The notes under the pieces: generated by a model
Told to the model about the DNA's origin: nothing
Seen by the model: the letters and a program-made list of their open reading frames with translations, nothing else
The model's database searches: none
Shown here: in pieces, positions 33,800 through 46,826 of the stretch
Numbering within the stretch: the first letter of the stretch is position 1
Layout: each line of letters opens with the position of its first letter
Assembly: GCA_018287875.1 (NCBI GenBank)
Contig: JAGVVL010000013.1
Location: forward strand, 310,001 to 374,000
From: Nigrospora sphaerica
Lineage: Eukaryota > Ascomycota > Sordariomycetes > Amphisphaeriales > Apiosporaceae
Direction of reading: 5' to 3'
DNA length: 64,000 bases
Position numbers and translations under genes: made by a program

Positions 33800-35694
33800 C
33801 AGTGCCCTTAGTCACTATGCAATCGGACACCCTCCTTCATGGCCACGATAGACCCGGAAGATGTGCCTGGTCTGAAATTGCTGCTTGTCGCGGCCGAGGC
33901 ACCCACCAAGGAGACCATCGAGACTTGGCATCCCCGTGTTGATCGCCTCCTAAATGGATACGGCCCGACTGAGACGGTCGTCATGTGTACCTACCATGAG
34001 TACAAGTCCCCCGATGCTCACCCGACCACTATCGGCCGTAACTTCACCGGCCGCGGCTGGATCGTGGACCCCGGCAACCACAACAGGCTTGCGCCCATCG
34101 GCTGCGTAGGCGAGCTGCTCATGGAGAGAAGCGGGTTGGCACGCGGGCACCTCAACGATGAAGTCAAGACGCGTGCTTCTTTTATTGACGAGGTCGGCTG
34201 GTGGCCTACCGATCTCCTAGGCCCAAGTAATAGGTTTTACAAAACCGGCGACCTCGTCAAGTTCGATGCCGACGGCACTATCGTATATGTCGGTCGTAAG
34301 GATACTCAGGTCAAGGTCCGCGGACAGTGCCTCGAGCTGGACGAAATCGAGGAGAAGATCCGGAACGCCGTGACGAACATTGAGCATGTGGCCGTCGGCG
34401 TGCTCCGTCGTGAGACGGGCGACCTGCTCGTCGCCTGGATGAGCTTCGTCGTTCCGCCAGGTCTCGGTGGCCAGTTCTTGCCCATGAATGACACCATTCG
34501 GGCCATGGTTACCCGCCTTGGAGCCGAGCTCCGGGCGTCCCTGCCTTCCTACATGATCCCGGCCGTGTTTATGCCCCTCCGCGCTATGTTGTTTACCCCC
34601 TCGATGAAGATGGATCGCGTTGCCCTGCTGTCCAGTACCGAAGAGCTGGGCGCCGGGCTGAGTGTCTATTCTTTAGTGCAGGCGGGCAACGGCGCGGACG
34701 ATGATGGAGAGCCCTCGACGCCGACGGAACGCACACTCCAAAGACTGTGTGGTCTCTTGTCCTGAAGGTGCCACCCGAAAGCATTACCAGGAACAAAGCC
34801 TTCCTGCAGGTCGGTGGTGACTCCATCAGTGCCATCCGTTTGGTGAACCTTGCCCGGGAGGAGGGAATCCATCTTGAAATGGCCAACATCTGGGCCGATT
34901 CCCGTCTTTCTCACATGGTTGCAACAGCAGGAGTGGAAGAACACGCGGCGGGGTTGGCGCCAGATCGGTTCGGTCTCCTGCGGTTCGCCAACATCGACGA
35001 CATTGCGTCCAAAGCTTGTGAGCAATGCGAGCTGTCGTCTAGCGACGCCATTGAGGACATGTACCCTTGCACCGCGCTCCAGAAGGGCCTGATGGCGCTC
35101 TCGATGAAGCAGCCCGGCTCCTATGTCGGGAGCTACGTATAAAGGGTGCCCGCGGGCGTCGATCTTGACAGCCTCCAGGAGGCCTGGGACCGGACCACGG
35201 AGCTCTGCGGCAACCTCCACACACGAATCGCTTTGATCGATGGCAATTCGGTCCAAGTCCTCGTCCGCAAGGCTACAGGTTGGCATGCATCGACTGAAGC
35301 TGGACCATCCGACCTAAAGTCCACACATGCAACTCTTCAGAGCTTCCCCATGAGCTACGGATCACCACTCTGTCGCTACGCCATCGCTGGGGAGCGCGAA
35401 AGTGGCGAGCGCTACATTGTATTGGGGCTCCACCACGCCGTCTACGACGGTTGGAGTTTTCGGCTCGTCATGGACACGCTAAAGGCCCAGTACCACGGCG
35501 GTGCGTCCCAGGTGGCCGTGCGAACGAAACTGTCGCCCTATTCGCTCTTTATTCAGTACACCCTCGGCCTCGACCTGGATACGGCTGCGCGCTGCTGGAA
35601 GAACCAGCTCGACGGCGCCAAGAAGACGGCCTTCCCCGCTACCCCGCGCGATGGCACCGTCCCCGTCACCCGGCAGTTTTCGGCCATGATCCCG

Positions 35695-35703
35695 GTGCCT
35701 TGT
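35695..35703 (+). other. Internal deletion junction, C domain fused to A domain in NRPS module 2
   Basis: Immediately after a C-domain strand (FSAMIPVP) the sequence jumps, one frame over, to an A-domain segment (LCSGGTVCMPSD). In module 3 the equivalent points are near 37680 and 39016, so about 1.33 kb is missing: the second half of the C domain and core motifs A1-A4 of the A domain. Direct fusion without a spacer indicates deletion, not an intron, because no GT...AG pair fits. Confidence 0.8.
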
Positions 35704-38700
35704 GCTCTGGCGGTACGGTGTGTATGCCCTCCGATTCCCAGCGCCTGCAGGATATATCGAGTTTTATCTGCCAAGCTGGCGTGAACACGGCGATAGGTCT
35801 CACGCCCTCGTTTGCGGCTACGATCCCGCCGGAAAAGTGTCCCAGCCTGACCAAAGTTGTGCTGGGCGCCGAGGCCGTCACGTGCGAGACGCTGGACATC
35901 TGGTTTGACCACGCCGAGCTCCATAACTCGTATGGGCCGACTGAGGCCCTCGTCATGTGCACTAGCTACCGCTATTCCAAGCGTGACGAAGCCTCCGGCA
36001 CTATCGGGCGGCTGTTTACTGGAAGGGCCTGGATTGTTGAGACCAACGATCACAACAAGCTCGCGCCTATCGGCTGCGTCGGTGAGCTTCTAATCGAGAG
36101 TACACCGATGGCTAAGGGCTATCTGAACGACGATGCTAAGACGCGGGCCGCCTTCATCGACCACGTTGCATGGTGGCCTGCTACGGGCCTGGACAATGGC
36201 GGCGTGAGCCGGTTCTACAAGTCGGGTGATTTGGTCACGTTCCGGGGGGATGGCATGCTTTGTTATGTGGGCAGGAAGGATAACCAAATCAAGATCAGGG
36301 GCCAGCGTATCGAGCTGGGCGAGATCGAGCACGCTGTTCGCCGCGCGCTCCCGGATGTTGAGCAGGTGGCCGTCGATGCCGTCCGTCGCGAGTCGGCCGA
36401 TGCCATTGCCACCTTTTTTACGCTGACTAAACCCCAATACCAGGAGGGCGACAGAAACATCCTTCCAATGACCGATGGCATCATGCAACAGCTCAGAGAA
36501 GTCACCAGAAAGCTCCGCGCTGCCCTGCCGTCATACATGATTCCATCCCTGTTCATACCCCTGCGCTCGATGTTGTTCAGCGCGTCGATGAAAATGGATC
36601 GGTTGGCGCTGCGAGCCAGCGCCCAGGCTCTGGGGGGGCGTCTTTCCATGTACTCACCGGCCCAGGCCGACGAGGCCGAGCCGTCGACACCGATGGAGCT
36701 CAGGCTCCGGGCGCTTTGGGCCCGGGTGCTCAAGGTCCCCGAAGGCGACATTCGAAAACACTCTGAGTTTCTCCAGATTGGCGGCGACTCCATCGGCGCC
36801 ATCCGTCTCGTCACGATTGCACGCCAAAACGGCATCAGTTTGGACATTGCGGCCGTATTCAAGGACTCCCGCCTGTCGCACCTAGCCACTACGGCGACGG
36901 CGGTCGAGGAGACTGCTGCGGTGACATTACACCTGCGGCGACACTCGCGCCGGAGCCGTTTAGCCTACTGCCCAGCGGCGAGGTCGTTGACATAACGGCG
37001 CAGGCGCATGAGCAGTGTGGGCTCGCCGGCGGCAGCCACGAGGTCGAGGACATCTACCTTTGCACTGCACTCCAGGAGGGTCTGATGGCGCTTACGGATA
37101 AACAGCCGGGCGCGTACGTGGCCAGCTTCATCTACCGGATCCCCGCCGCGGCGAATTTCGACCTCGACCGGTTCCGGACTGCCTGGCAGCGCACTGTCGA
37201 GCTCTACAGCAAACTCCGCACCCGCATCACCCTCGTCGGCGGTCGCTCCGTCCAGGTCGTCCTTCGCTCTGCCGAGGCCTGGTCGGTCGCCGGCACGCCC
37301 GACCTGGATTCCGCCCTCGCGCTTCTGCGCAGTCCGACTATGAGCATGGGCTACGGGACACCACTTTGCCGCGCTGCCATGGCCGTGGGACCAAACGGCG
37401 AATACCACCTCGCCATAGCCATCCACCATGCTACCTACGATAGCTGGGGCTTCGAGCTCGTCCTAAACACGCTATAAGCACTTTATCACGGGGCCGCCGT
37501 GTCCGAGCTTCCTCCCTTTTCACTCTTCGTCAAGTACACGCAGGACATCGATGAGGCCTCGGCGTCGGCATACTGGAAGGAACAGCTCAGGGGCGCAAAG
37601 CAATCGGGCTACCCCTTGATCGGCCGCGAGATCGATGCCGCCTATTCGGTCACGCAGACGTTCGAGGCGACCATCGCTATCCCGTACTCAACCGGCAGCT
37701 CTATCACCAAAGCTTCGATTCTGCGAGCGGACTGGGGACTGGTGCTGGCCCGCCACTGCGATCTCGACGACGTCTGCTTTGCCATGACGGTTTCGGGTCG
37801 TCAAGCCACCGTCCCGGGCCTGGAAAGTGTGGCCGGTCCCACGATTGCCACCATCCCGGTCCGCGTGCGGCTGGACTTGGACTAACGCCTTGTTGACTTC
37901 CTGCAGGGAGTCCAAGCTGCCGCGTTCGAAACTGTGGGAGCGTTTAAGCAATACGGTCTCCAGAATATCGCCAAAGTTAGCTCCGACGCTCGCGAGGCGT
38001 GTGCGTTCACCAGTCTCTTCATCATCCAACCGGCTCTAACGGAACCCTCGGAAGGGTCAGGTAATAAAATCCTGCATACAGCTGAGTCGGCAGGCTCTGT
38101 GGCGGGCAAAGGCCTCGACGGATTCTTTAACTACCCACTGATCACCGAGGTTGTCCTGTAGGAGAACGAGGCCAAGTTGAGCTTCACATTCGATGCTAGC
38201 GTCCTTTCCGAAATCGAGCTGCATACCTTATCGCAACAGCTGGGCTATATCGTGCAGTAGCTGTGTTCCATGCATACATAGGAGCCTATAAGTAAGCTGA
38301 CAATCGCCAGCTCCTGGGATATGAAGTAGGCGATGGCCTGGAGCGGTGAGAAGTCTGAAGTCGTCCATACGCGCCTCGAAGAGGTTATCTTCCATCAGGT
38401 GCTGCGCGGGCTTGACTGTGAAGCTATTTACTCCTGGGATAGCAAGCTTACGTATAGTCAGCTCGACACGCTCTTAAGCCAGCTGGCACGCCACCTAGAG
38501 TTCATGTGTGTCGGCTCTATGGTCATAGTCCCGATCTGCTTCGAGAAGTCTATGTGGACGATTGTGGCGATGCTAGGCGTCGTTAAGGCCGGCGGCGCCT
38601 TCGTGCCCCTAAACCCTGACCACCCGGCGTCGCGTCTGCAGTCTGTGATATCGGACATTGACGCCCGCATCATACTTGTATCTCCGCAGACGGCTGGGAC

Positions 38701-40364
38701 GTGCGCTGGCCTCGTCGAGCACATCGTCGAGGTGTCGTACGACTCGCTGGCCAGGTATGCCGAGCAGGCCGGCGAGATGGCCGCCGCCGGCGCCGGGGGC
38801 GTGGCTAAACCGCCGCTGACGCCCAAGGAGGTGGCCTATATCATCTTCACTTGGGGATCCACGGGCAAGCCTAAAGGCATCGTAGTCGAGCACAGGCCGC
38901 TGTGCTCCAGTATTCGCAGCCAGGCCCGCGACTTCGGTATCGCAGCGGACTCGCGCGTGCTCCAGTTCTCCAGCTACGTGTTCGACGCCTATATTGCCGA
39001 CATATTCGTAACGCTTTGCTCTGGAGCCACCGTCTGCGTGCCCTCTGACGCCGAGCGTCTCCAAAACATTGCCGGCTTCATCCAGGCGGCGCAAGTCAAC
39101 ACAGTCATTGCCTTAACACCGCCCTTCGTCGCTACCATCAACCCCGATGAGGTCCCGACGCTCAAAAAAATGTTCGTTGGCGCCAGGGCCCCGACCCAGG
39201 GAACCCTTTCAACCTGGTTCGACCGTCTCCACCTGCGGAACGTCTACGGACCTACCGAAACCGTCATGATCTGCATGTTATACCCCTACCAGTCCGTCAC
39301 TGAGTCGCCCCTAACTATCGGCCGGCCCTTTACGGGGTGAATGTGGATTGTGGATGGCGATGACCATAATAAGTTGGCACCCATCGGCTGCGTAGGCGAG
39401 CTGCTGATCGAAGGCACAACACTCGTCAAGGGCTACCTCAACGACCCCGAGAAAACCAACGCGTCCTTTATCAGCAGCGTGCCCTGGTGGCCGTGGGACA
39501 GCAAGACGCGGTTCTACAAGACAGGCGACTTGGTGCGCTTTAACACTAACGCAACTGTCACCTACGTAGGCAGGAAGGACACGCAGGTCAAGGTGCGCGG
39601 CCAACGTGTGGAGCTCGGCGAGATCGAACACGCGATCCGTAATACGCTGCCGCACGTCGCGCACGTGGCCGCCGACGTGGTGCGCCGCGATGGCGACTTG
39701 CTCGTCGCTTTTGTGGCCTTTGACGACCTCGAAGAGGCCGCGCCCGGCGGCGGTACAAACCCGAGCTCGCCCGTGCTCGTCATGGACGAGGCGATGCGAC
39801 GGCGATTCGCCGGGCTCGGCGACCAGCTGCGGTCCCTACTGCCGCCTTACATGGTTCCGCAGCTGTTCATACCACTGCGAGCCATGCTATTCAACGCGTC
39901 AATGAAGATGGACCGGCCAGCACTGCGGGCGTTATGCCCGGCGTCGGCCGTCGAGGCGTCGCAGTTTGTCCTAAGCCAGCGCGCTGTCTTCGCGGCGCCG
40001 GCAGACGAGTTGGAGGCGGGTCTGCGGAAGCTTTGGGCCCAGGTGCTACGCATAGCCGAGGACGAGATCAGCGTGCTGGATAACTTCTACAACCTCGGCG
40101 GCGACTCGATCCGCATCGTCACGCTCAACAAGCTGGTGCGCAAGGTGCACGGCGCGACCCTCGGCGTGCGTCAGATGGCCAGCCGCGCCATAACTATCCG
40201 CAGCCTAGCCGATCTGGTGCGCGACGAGCGCGCTGGCACCCCCGTCGCCGCCGCACCCACCGTGGACCTCCTGGCCGAGCTCGTGGCCATCGTGGAGGCG
40301 CTGCCGGCCGGGGCTGACGGCGCCCTCGCCGCCCGCCCTGTCACCACGCTACCCGACGACGCCA

Positions 40365-41480
40365 TCGTCTCTCACGGGCGCCACGGGCTATCTCGGCACC
40401 GAGGTATTGCGCCAGCTGCTACGGGCGGGGCACAAGGTCGTCGCCCTGGTGCGTGCGACGTCTCCCGCGCACGGCCTGGAGCGCATCAAGCGCTCGGCGC
40501 GCATCGCGGGCTGGTGGGTCGACGGGGCCGACGCAGCCCGTGTCGAAGTCTGGCCCGGCGACCTGGCGCTGCCTCGCATGGGGCTGGACGAGGCGTCGTG
40601 GGCCCGCCTGTGTGGCACCGACGGCGGCGGTGACGGCGTGGACGCAATCCTGCACAACGGCGTGGCCGTCAACTGGAATGCCGACTTCAGCATGCTGCGG
40701 CCGGCCAACGTGCAGTCGACGGTGGACCTGCTCGGGGCGGCGGCGGCGTCGCCGCCGGCGGCCAAGCTCGTCTATGTTTCGGGCGGCCTCACGGGCGACA
40801 CGCAGGCGGACCGGGCGGCGACGGCGGCCGAGATGGCAGCCAGCGGCAACGGGTACGCGCAGACCAAGTTCTTGGCCGAGTGCGCCGTCCACGAGGTCGC
40901 CGCCACGCGGGCGCCGAGGTCGCAGAACCGCGTGTCGACGGTCAAACCCGGTATGATCATTGGCGGAGCTGGCGGTGTGTGCAACATCGACGACTACCTC
41001 TGGCGCGTCGTCGCCACGGCCGTGTCGATTCGCGCGTTCCCCGAGGACCCGGAGGACCATTGGATGCCCCTCGCTAGTGTTGAGACTGTGGCGGCAGCGG
41101 CTGTAAGCCAGCTGACGGCAACCGGGCCCATCGCCCCCTTTGTCGATCTGCAAAGCGTCGGCCTGCCCCTGCGCACCTTCTGGGGTCTGGTGCAGCGCGA
41201 CATGGCCGTGGCATGTCAGCCCATCACGTGGAAGCGTTGGGTCGACATGGCCGTCGCGTACATGAACGCCGTCGGCGAGACGCACCCCCTGTGGCCGGTG
41301 CAGCACTTCCTAGGCGCCTCGAGCCTTTCTTTTCCGGGAAAGTCCGGGGCAATGGCCGTCAACGACCGAGAGGTCGCCGCTGTTCGTCGGAGCCTGAGGT
41401 ACCTGCTGGACATTGGCTTCATCACGTTAGCCCCTGGCGAGATGGGCACTGTCAGTGCCGACGCCTTGGCGCGATCATGA
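40365..41480 (+). pseudogene. Terminal thioester reductase (R) domain of the NRPS relic
   Basis: This is an NAD(P)H-dependent short-chain reductase-like domain that releases the peptide as an aldehyde or alcohol. From 40407 a 357-codon frame is open to the TGA at 41478-41480. The nucleotide-binding loop TGATGYLG lies across a one-base deletion near 40368, so the loop is out of frame with the upstream T domain. Downstream landmarks are ILHNGVAVNW, LVYVSGG and the catalytic YxxxK in GYAQTKFLAE, then VKPGMIIGG and a WxPLASVE-like block. The domain itself has no stop, unlike the modules upstream. Terminal R domains replace thioesterases in some fungal NRPSs. Confidence 0.88.
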
Positions 41481-43414
41481 GCGGCTGGGACGCTATGGAG
41501 ATGCGATAGTCTGTAGGCGTTGGTGTGTCTTTGCTGTACTAAGTAGAGAGCACATATGATAGCGTTACCCCAAGTATTTTGAGTTGGACCATAGGCAGGC
41601 TGAGTGCTGGAGGGATACATGGTAGGGGCGCCCTCATTTCGTCTCTAGACTTCGTAGTCATATCTTGTCCACGGTGACAAGCCGTATCGGCATCACGTAT
41701 TGTCCAATAGTACGAGTTATTGAAGTCGTCTTAGGCGTTTGTGGACATGATCCTAGGCACAGCTACCGTAGGACCCGAGTACGAGGGACCGGATTCCAAG
41801 CAACAACTGCCGTCCGGCACGTTAAGCGAGGCCAGGGGGGTTCCTGGCTTTTCCTGGCTTTTCCCTGCAGCATGGATCGCCTGCTGACGGTTATGGGGCC
41901 TATTGTATCCAAGTAGGAAATGCTGGTCAGACGAGTGCAGGGTGTGCTGAGGCTGGCCACCCCACCTGGGCTGAGTCATGAGTTTTGACAGCGGGGGGAG
42001 GGGGCATTGGCAGGCTGGTAGGCCGAGCGTTCGAATGATCAGCGACTGGAGCGCGTCCAAAACCGATCAGGTACATGTTCGGGGGGTTGCCATGAGTCAG
42101 CCGTTTCTTTTCTACCCCTCTTACCCGCTTTGTATGCTTAAACACACTTTCAATAGTTACTATAGTAGTTACCCCAGTGATTGGATACTATTGCAGAGAA
42201 ATCTCATTTCGCACGGTTTTTTAGTGGCATACTGGATATCTGCACACTGGGTGGCTAACCTCGCAAATGTCCCATTACAGGGACGTAGCAGGGGTGTTAC
42301 AGGGGGGTGAGATAAGGGTATTGTATAAGGGTGTTAAAACACGCCCCCGCCCCACCACGGCGCGATGTCGGTGTGTGGCCGTCAGGGGGCGAACCCGCGG
42401 GGACACGCGCACGAGGTGTATACTGGTAGAATGGTACGCTAGCTATTCGCCAAGGTGTCTGAGTCCCCTGGGGCGGTAAGCGCTCCATGAGCCGATCAAG
42501 TCAATGCTCCGTAGTGCCACCATTTGCCGAAGATAAGAAGATGCGGGAAGCGCGACAGCCAATCATGACTTGCCAGCGGAGGTCAATAACTTAGGGCTTC
42601 TCGTTCTGCATTGCACATACTGTGGTCTCCACGTGTGCGTATCTACTAGTGTCGGAAACCAGCGATCTTCGTGGAAGCTTAGCCTAACGCATTTTCAGAC
42701 TGGAATTTACCTTCGGTCGCTTGTGAGTACTCTGCGCCCTATTGAAAATACCTACGACGATAGTTGGAACAGCTTCCAAAGTGAGTTTTAACTAGTGCTA
42801 TAGTTACTGTATATTGGTAAGCTGGTGCTGAGATCTCTGGTTTCTACCGCAAAAGTGATAAGTAAAAGCTTTTGCAATTGATATGAAGAAAGCTCTGAAA
42901 TATAAAACTTTAGGCCATTTATACGTAGGGGCTTTAGCGAGAATTACCCACCGGGGTTGACCATTCCGATCGACTGTTCTAAAATCCAACGAAGTGGCTG
43001 GAAGGATGCGTCTAGGTTAGCTATAGTACAGAAGGTGGCACTTACCCAACGCGCTCCTCACTATCGCCAAAGTACTTTTAAGATAAGTAGGTTTGATGCA
43101 GTTTCTTCCCAACTGCTCTGTCAGCATGCCAGCAACGTCCGCCGAAATGAGGACTCCCCGTCTATCGGGGAGTGCGCCGGTGGAACCTACCCAATTGAGT
43201 AACAAGAGGAATCTTTGTCTATGCAGCTCCCCTCTAAATGCGAGTCATTCAACATCCTAGGTCGTTTCAAGGCGTTTTGCCACCACCAAAATCGTAAGTC
43301 AAGCATTCGTACTGTTTTTAAGGTTCAACAACGGTATTACAAGTCGTAGAGTTTCGGTAAGTTAAATATTACCGTGTACTGGGCACATAAGCCAAAAAAA
43401 AACGTCACGTAAAT
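41481..43414. other. Gene-free region between the NRPS relic and the Zn2Cys6 gene
   Basis: No coding sequence is supported; ORFs here are under 110 codons and overlap one another. G-runs occur at 41985-42005 and 42300-42320. The poly-A run at 43396-43402 lies close to the start of the regulator gene. Nothing else is seen. Confidence 0.4.
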
Positions 43415-44887
43415 GTGCCTCTAACAGACAAAGCAGCCATGGCGACTCTGGAAATCAGAGAGAGTTTGAGACCGACGTCGAGACAGATCACACGCCGGCG
43501 TGGTGCCTGCATCTTGTGCAGGAAGAAAAAGGTCCGATGTGAGTCCCCGCCTCGTCGGGCCTCGGCCACTCCCAGCTGTAGGCCCAACACTAACTGCGGA
43601 GAAGGTGACGGGGGAAGGCCGTGTTCGCCCTGTGCTGTATGGTTTTGCCGGTTCGCTCCTTCGTCGCTGCGTGCATAGCGAGACAAACCCGCGGCGTTAT
43701 GGAAGCACCGGCTAACTTACACGTCCGTAGCGCACCAACAGTCTGTGCCAGTACCAGATACGCCATGGCCCATGGTCGGATATGTTGATGGATGCCGGTA
43801 CCGATGGGACGCTGACCGGCCCAGATGGCTCAGCGTCCCGCTGGGGCACCGGCCCAGTAATACGAGCGTCACAAAACGCCCAGCGCAACGAGTGGGCAAC
43901 GGTCCCGTTCGGCCTGGACTTCGGCTACTTTTCCGAGCTGGGGGAAGGACTCTTGGTCTCCAATGAAAACGGCTACGATTGTTCCGACGAGGCCAACGTC
44001 ACCGGCGTCGTTGGTAATATGCTGGCTGCGAATCGGCCCTGCGATATGCACGCCCCGCTCCCCGACCTAGACGGCTCCGACGTGACCATGGACGACCTCT
44101 TCCAATCCACAGCCGCTCACACGTCGCCTATAACGCCCGGCCAAGACCGGTTCAGCTGGACGGCGTCCTCGCAAAGCGGTGCAGAGCTGACCGCGAGCAG
44201 CGGCCGCGCCGAGAGGCACCCTGCCTCCTATGCGTCGCTTCGCGTACCCCAGCACGTAGAGCCCGACTGCTCTCTGGTTACGATTTTTGGGCTCGCCGAC
44301 TTCCCTGATCTTGACGGTCAGTCTGAACGCTGGCGGTGTCTGCAGAAGATTTTGCAACGGCTGTCGGCTCGTAGCATGAGCAGCAATGACTTCACGGGGC
44401 ACACCGGTCGACGATCACACGCCCTCGGCCTCGAGTACGTCAAGGATGCTCCAAACTCAGCAGTCCATTGATTGTAAGTGACGCCTACACTCTAGAGGCT
44501 TTAGAATGCGTATCTGATTACCGGGTTCGGGCGTTTATCAGCCTTTTTCGAATACGCCCCCGAGTCAGTGGCCCTCAAGACACCGCAAACGCGTCGGCGA
44601 GCACTGACCGGTTTTTTAGGTGCCAATAATTCCTATGCAAGACGGATATCGCCAAACTCCAGGTGGAAGCGCGACAGGCCGCTCTGTCCTCGTCTTTGGT
44701 GTTGACCCTCTATAAGATGATTCTTACGGTAGGGTCTATGGCCCTAGAGAAGGGGGGAAGGCAGTACCCAGAAATCGGCAACGGCTCAGACGAGTGTTCG
44801 TTGAAAGCGATTGTGGATTCCTATCCGGTCCTGTACAGCGCCAAGGGGGACTTCCTGAAACTCCAGGTAAGCCGATTCCGCCCCTTA

Positions 44888-46826
44888 AGCTCGAGCCCCC
44901 CTCAGCGCACCGCACCATCACCGCACCATCAAAAAAGGAGAAACACCATAAGTCAATTAAATGGAATAAATAAAATATCTCAACCACCACAATAGATATG
45001 GGATAACTGTTCGGCCTCAAGAAACCGTTATAGTATCCTCTGCCTCCGAAACCTCTTCTTCGGACGAAACGACCGTGATATCCCCTTTAAACAGCCTAGT
45101 GGCTGCAGGTCCTGCTTAACTCGCTGTTCCGACGTCACCCTTGACCTTGCGTACGTCCACCATGCTTATAAAAAGCTCCTGCGTAGTCGCATGGACCTTG
45201 CGACGCTTTTGAGGCTTTTGGCGATCTAGTGTAGCGCTCAGTTGGTCTCGCTCGCGCTTCAGGATAGAGATCTGAACGGTCGCTTTGTCCAAAGCATTGC
45301 CAGTCTTCCGGAACACCTAGCGTAGCGTGGTAGTATCGTACACCTTATACACACCACGCAGTTCCCAGTGAATATAGTGTATTTGACGCGAAGAGCGAGG
45401 CGTCTTAACACTAACTGCAGACATCTCTGCCAGCAGAACGTCCTCCTTTAGCGGTGGAACTTGCCACGAGTCGCTATCTGGTTTGTCGGCCTCATGCTGC
45501 CGCGCGAGGCGACTATTTAACGCTTTTCTAGCGTCCCTGGGCTAGATACCGGTCACTCGCTAGCCGACAGCAATCTGGTGAGGCGTGAAGGCCTCTTTGC
45601 GAGCCTTGTTCCAGGCCTCGAGGAACTCAGGCTTCTTCGGCGTTATCGTGAGGCTCGTTGCATAGGCGTTCCGTAGATGCTTACGGTACGCGCGCTTTAA
45701 GACCGAAAAGGGCCCCCAGATCTAGTGGCTGGAGGACCTGCGATGTGTGCGCTAGCAGAAAGTTAAGCCAGACCTTCGCCTCTAAGCAGGCCATTATGAA
45801 GTCCTCCGTATAGTGGCTGGAGTGGCCATCCAGAATAAGGTGTCTCCATTGCTTGGGGTCCCCTGGAGTGGTCAACGGGAGGAAGATCTGCTTTAGCCAG
45901 CGTAGGGCAATTGAATTACTCGTCCAGCCAGCCTGTGAGGCCTCAAAAGACCAGTCCTCGAAGTTATCCTCGTCGACTTGGGAGGTGAACCACTGCTACT
46001 GAACGCTCTTCCCCTTGAAGATAATGAGAGGAGGCAGCACACGGCCGGTAGCAGAGATAGCCTCGAGGGAGGTCGTCCATTCGCCTATCCCGGCGTCTAT
46101 CGCGAAGACCTCTGTGAGCGCAGACGGCCCGACGACCAAAGGATTGTCTCCAAGGCCTATCTAAGCGCCAACCTTATCGAAGTTCCATGTGTGCTCCAGA
46201 GGGACCTTCGTTATGTCCTCTAGGTCCAGCCTAAAGAAGAACTCCTCGATATTCTCGCGAGACACGTCGTTAACGCGTTTGTAGTCAATAAAGGTGGACG
46301 CTATAATCTTAACCTAAGGCCAACGCTTAAAGAAACGGAGATGCCAGCGTTTTCCAATAATACGGTCGCCTCCAGAGGCCTTAACTAACGTCTGCGTGTA
46401 TAAACGAAAGCAGCTATACAGAGGAGCTTAACTAAGGCGTGCCTAGGTTAGCACCCACTTAGTAAGGGCGTACTCTAAGGTTGGCGATAGGTTCTGGCGA
46501 TACACCTGGGCATCGGGCTTTAAGGGACGACCTAGAATCCTCCTTCTGATGCTTTCCCTGGAGATATTAAACTGTCTAGAGGCCTCGCGGATAGATAGGC
46601 CTCCTGAGACTTCCTTGAGCGCTCCCGCCAGCGGCAGTACTTCCATATAAAAAATAGCTGGTATCAAACGAAAGAGAAAAAGTTAAAAATCGTTGCGCCT
46701 TAACACGAAGGTCTCACGACACCTAGTTATTTATATATTCGCATTTGAAGGTATCTATCTCATCCGATTTTGGTGGTAGAAACAGTGGTGCGGTGATGGT
46801 GCGGTGCGCTGAGGGGGGCTCGAGCT
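44888..46826 (-). mobile_element. Fot1/pogo-like DNA transposon in an intron of the regulator gene (pogo-2)
   Basis: This is a 1939-bp element with 41-bp perfect terminal inverted repeats starting AGCTCGAGCCCCCCTCAGCG. The TA target duplication is at 44886-44887 and 46827-46828. The TIR holds a repeated GCACCGCACCATCACCGCAC core. It carries a decayed transposase on the minus strand. Terminal AGCTCGAGC is shared with pogo-1, but the subterminal sequence differs, so it is a related, not identical, family. Without it the host intron would be about 47 bp, a normal fungal size, with splice sites GTAAGC and CCTCAG. Confidence 0.92.
45681..46667 (-). pseudogene. pogo-2 transposase relic
   Basis: The N-terminal piece 46443-46667 contains a Psq-type helix-turn-helix (FNISRESIRRRI). 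Several stops follow. The catalytic piece 45681-45875 keeps the second and third Asp with 35 residues between them (ILDGHSSH and QPLDLG). Right after that the frame is shifted compared with pogo-1 (SVLKRAYR there, GLKARVP here). The region 45117-45680 holds further decayed transposase and downstream sequence. It is more degraded than pogo-1 and not functional. Confidence 0.8.

Larger units (their letters stand above)
33800..41480 (+). pseudogene. Multimodular NRPS with terminal reductase, A*-T-C*-A*-T-C-A-T-R, heavily mutated
   Basis: This is a peptide synthetase relic. Module 1 keeps only the C-terminal half of its A domain (NGYGPTE, KTGDLVKFDADG, GRKDTQVKVRGQ) and a T domain (FLQVGGDSISAIRLV, about 34806). 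Module 2 has a partial C domain (HHAVYDGWS near 35437) fused to a partial A domain (NSYGPTE) and a T domain (LQIGGDSIGAI). Module 3 has a C domain (HHATYDSWG, where Ser replaces the usual Gly), a complete A domain (FTWGSTGKPKG, FDAYIADIF, VYGPTE) and a T domain (NLGGDSIRIV). An R domain ends the gene. One frame from 37085 to about 40368 carries stops at 37475, 37883, 38159, 38258, 38279, 38327 and 39338; six can be read as CAR to TAR. Another stop is at 35140. Frameshifts lie near 33830, 34755, 36925 and 40368. It is not functional. Confidence 0.92.

Noticed and set aside
40419..41306. Long minus-strand ORF (295 codons) opposite the NRPS reductase domain
   Set aside because: Shadow of the GC-rich coding strand; His/Arg-rich product with no domain, while the plus strand encodes a clear reductase.
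41980..42330. G-rich, TTAGGG-like subtelomeric repeat
   Set aside because: No repeated TTAGGG or CCCTAA units; only scattered G-runs.
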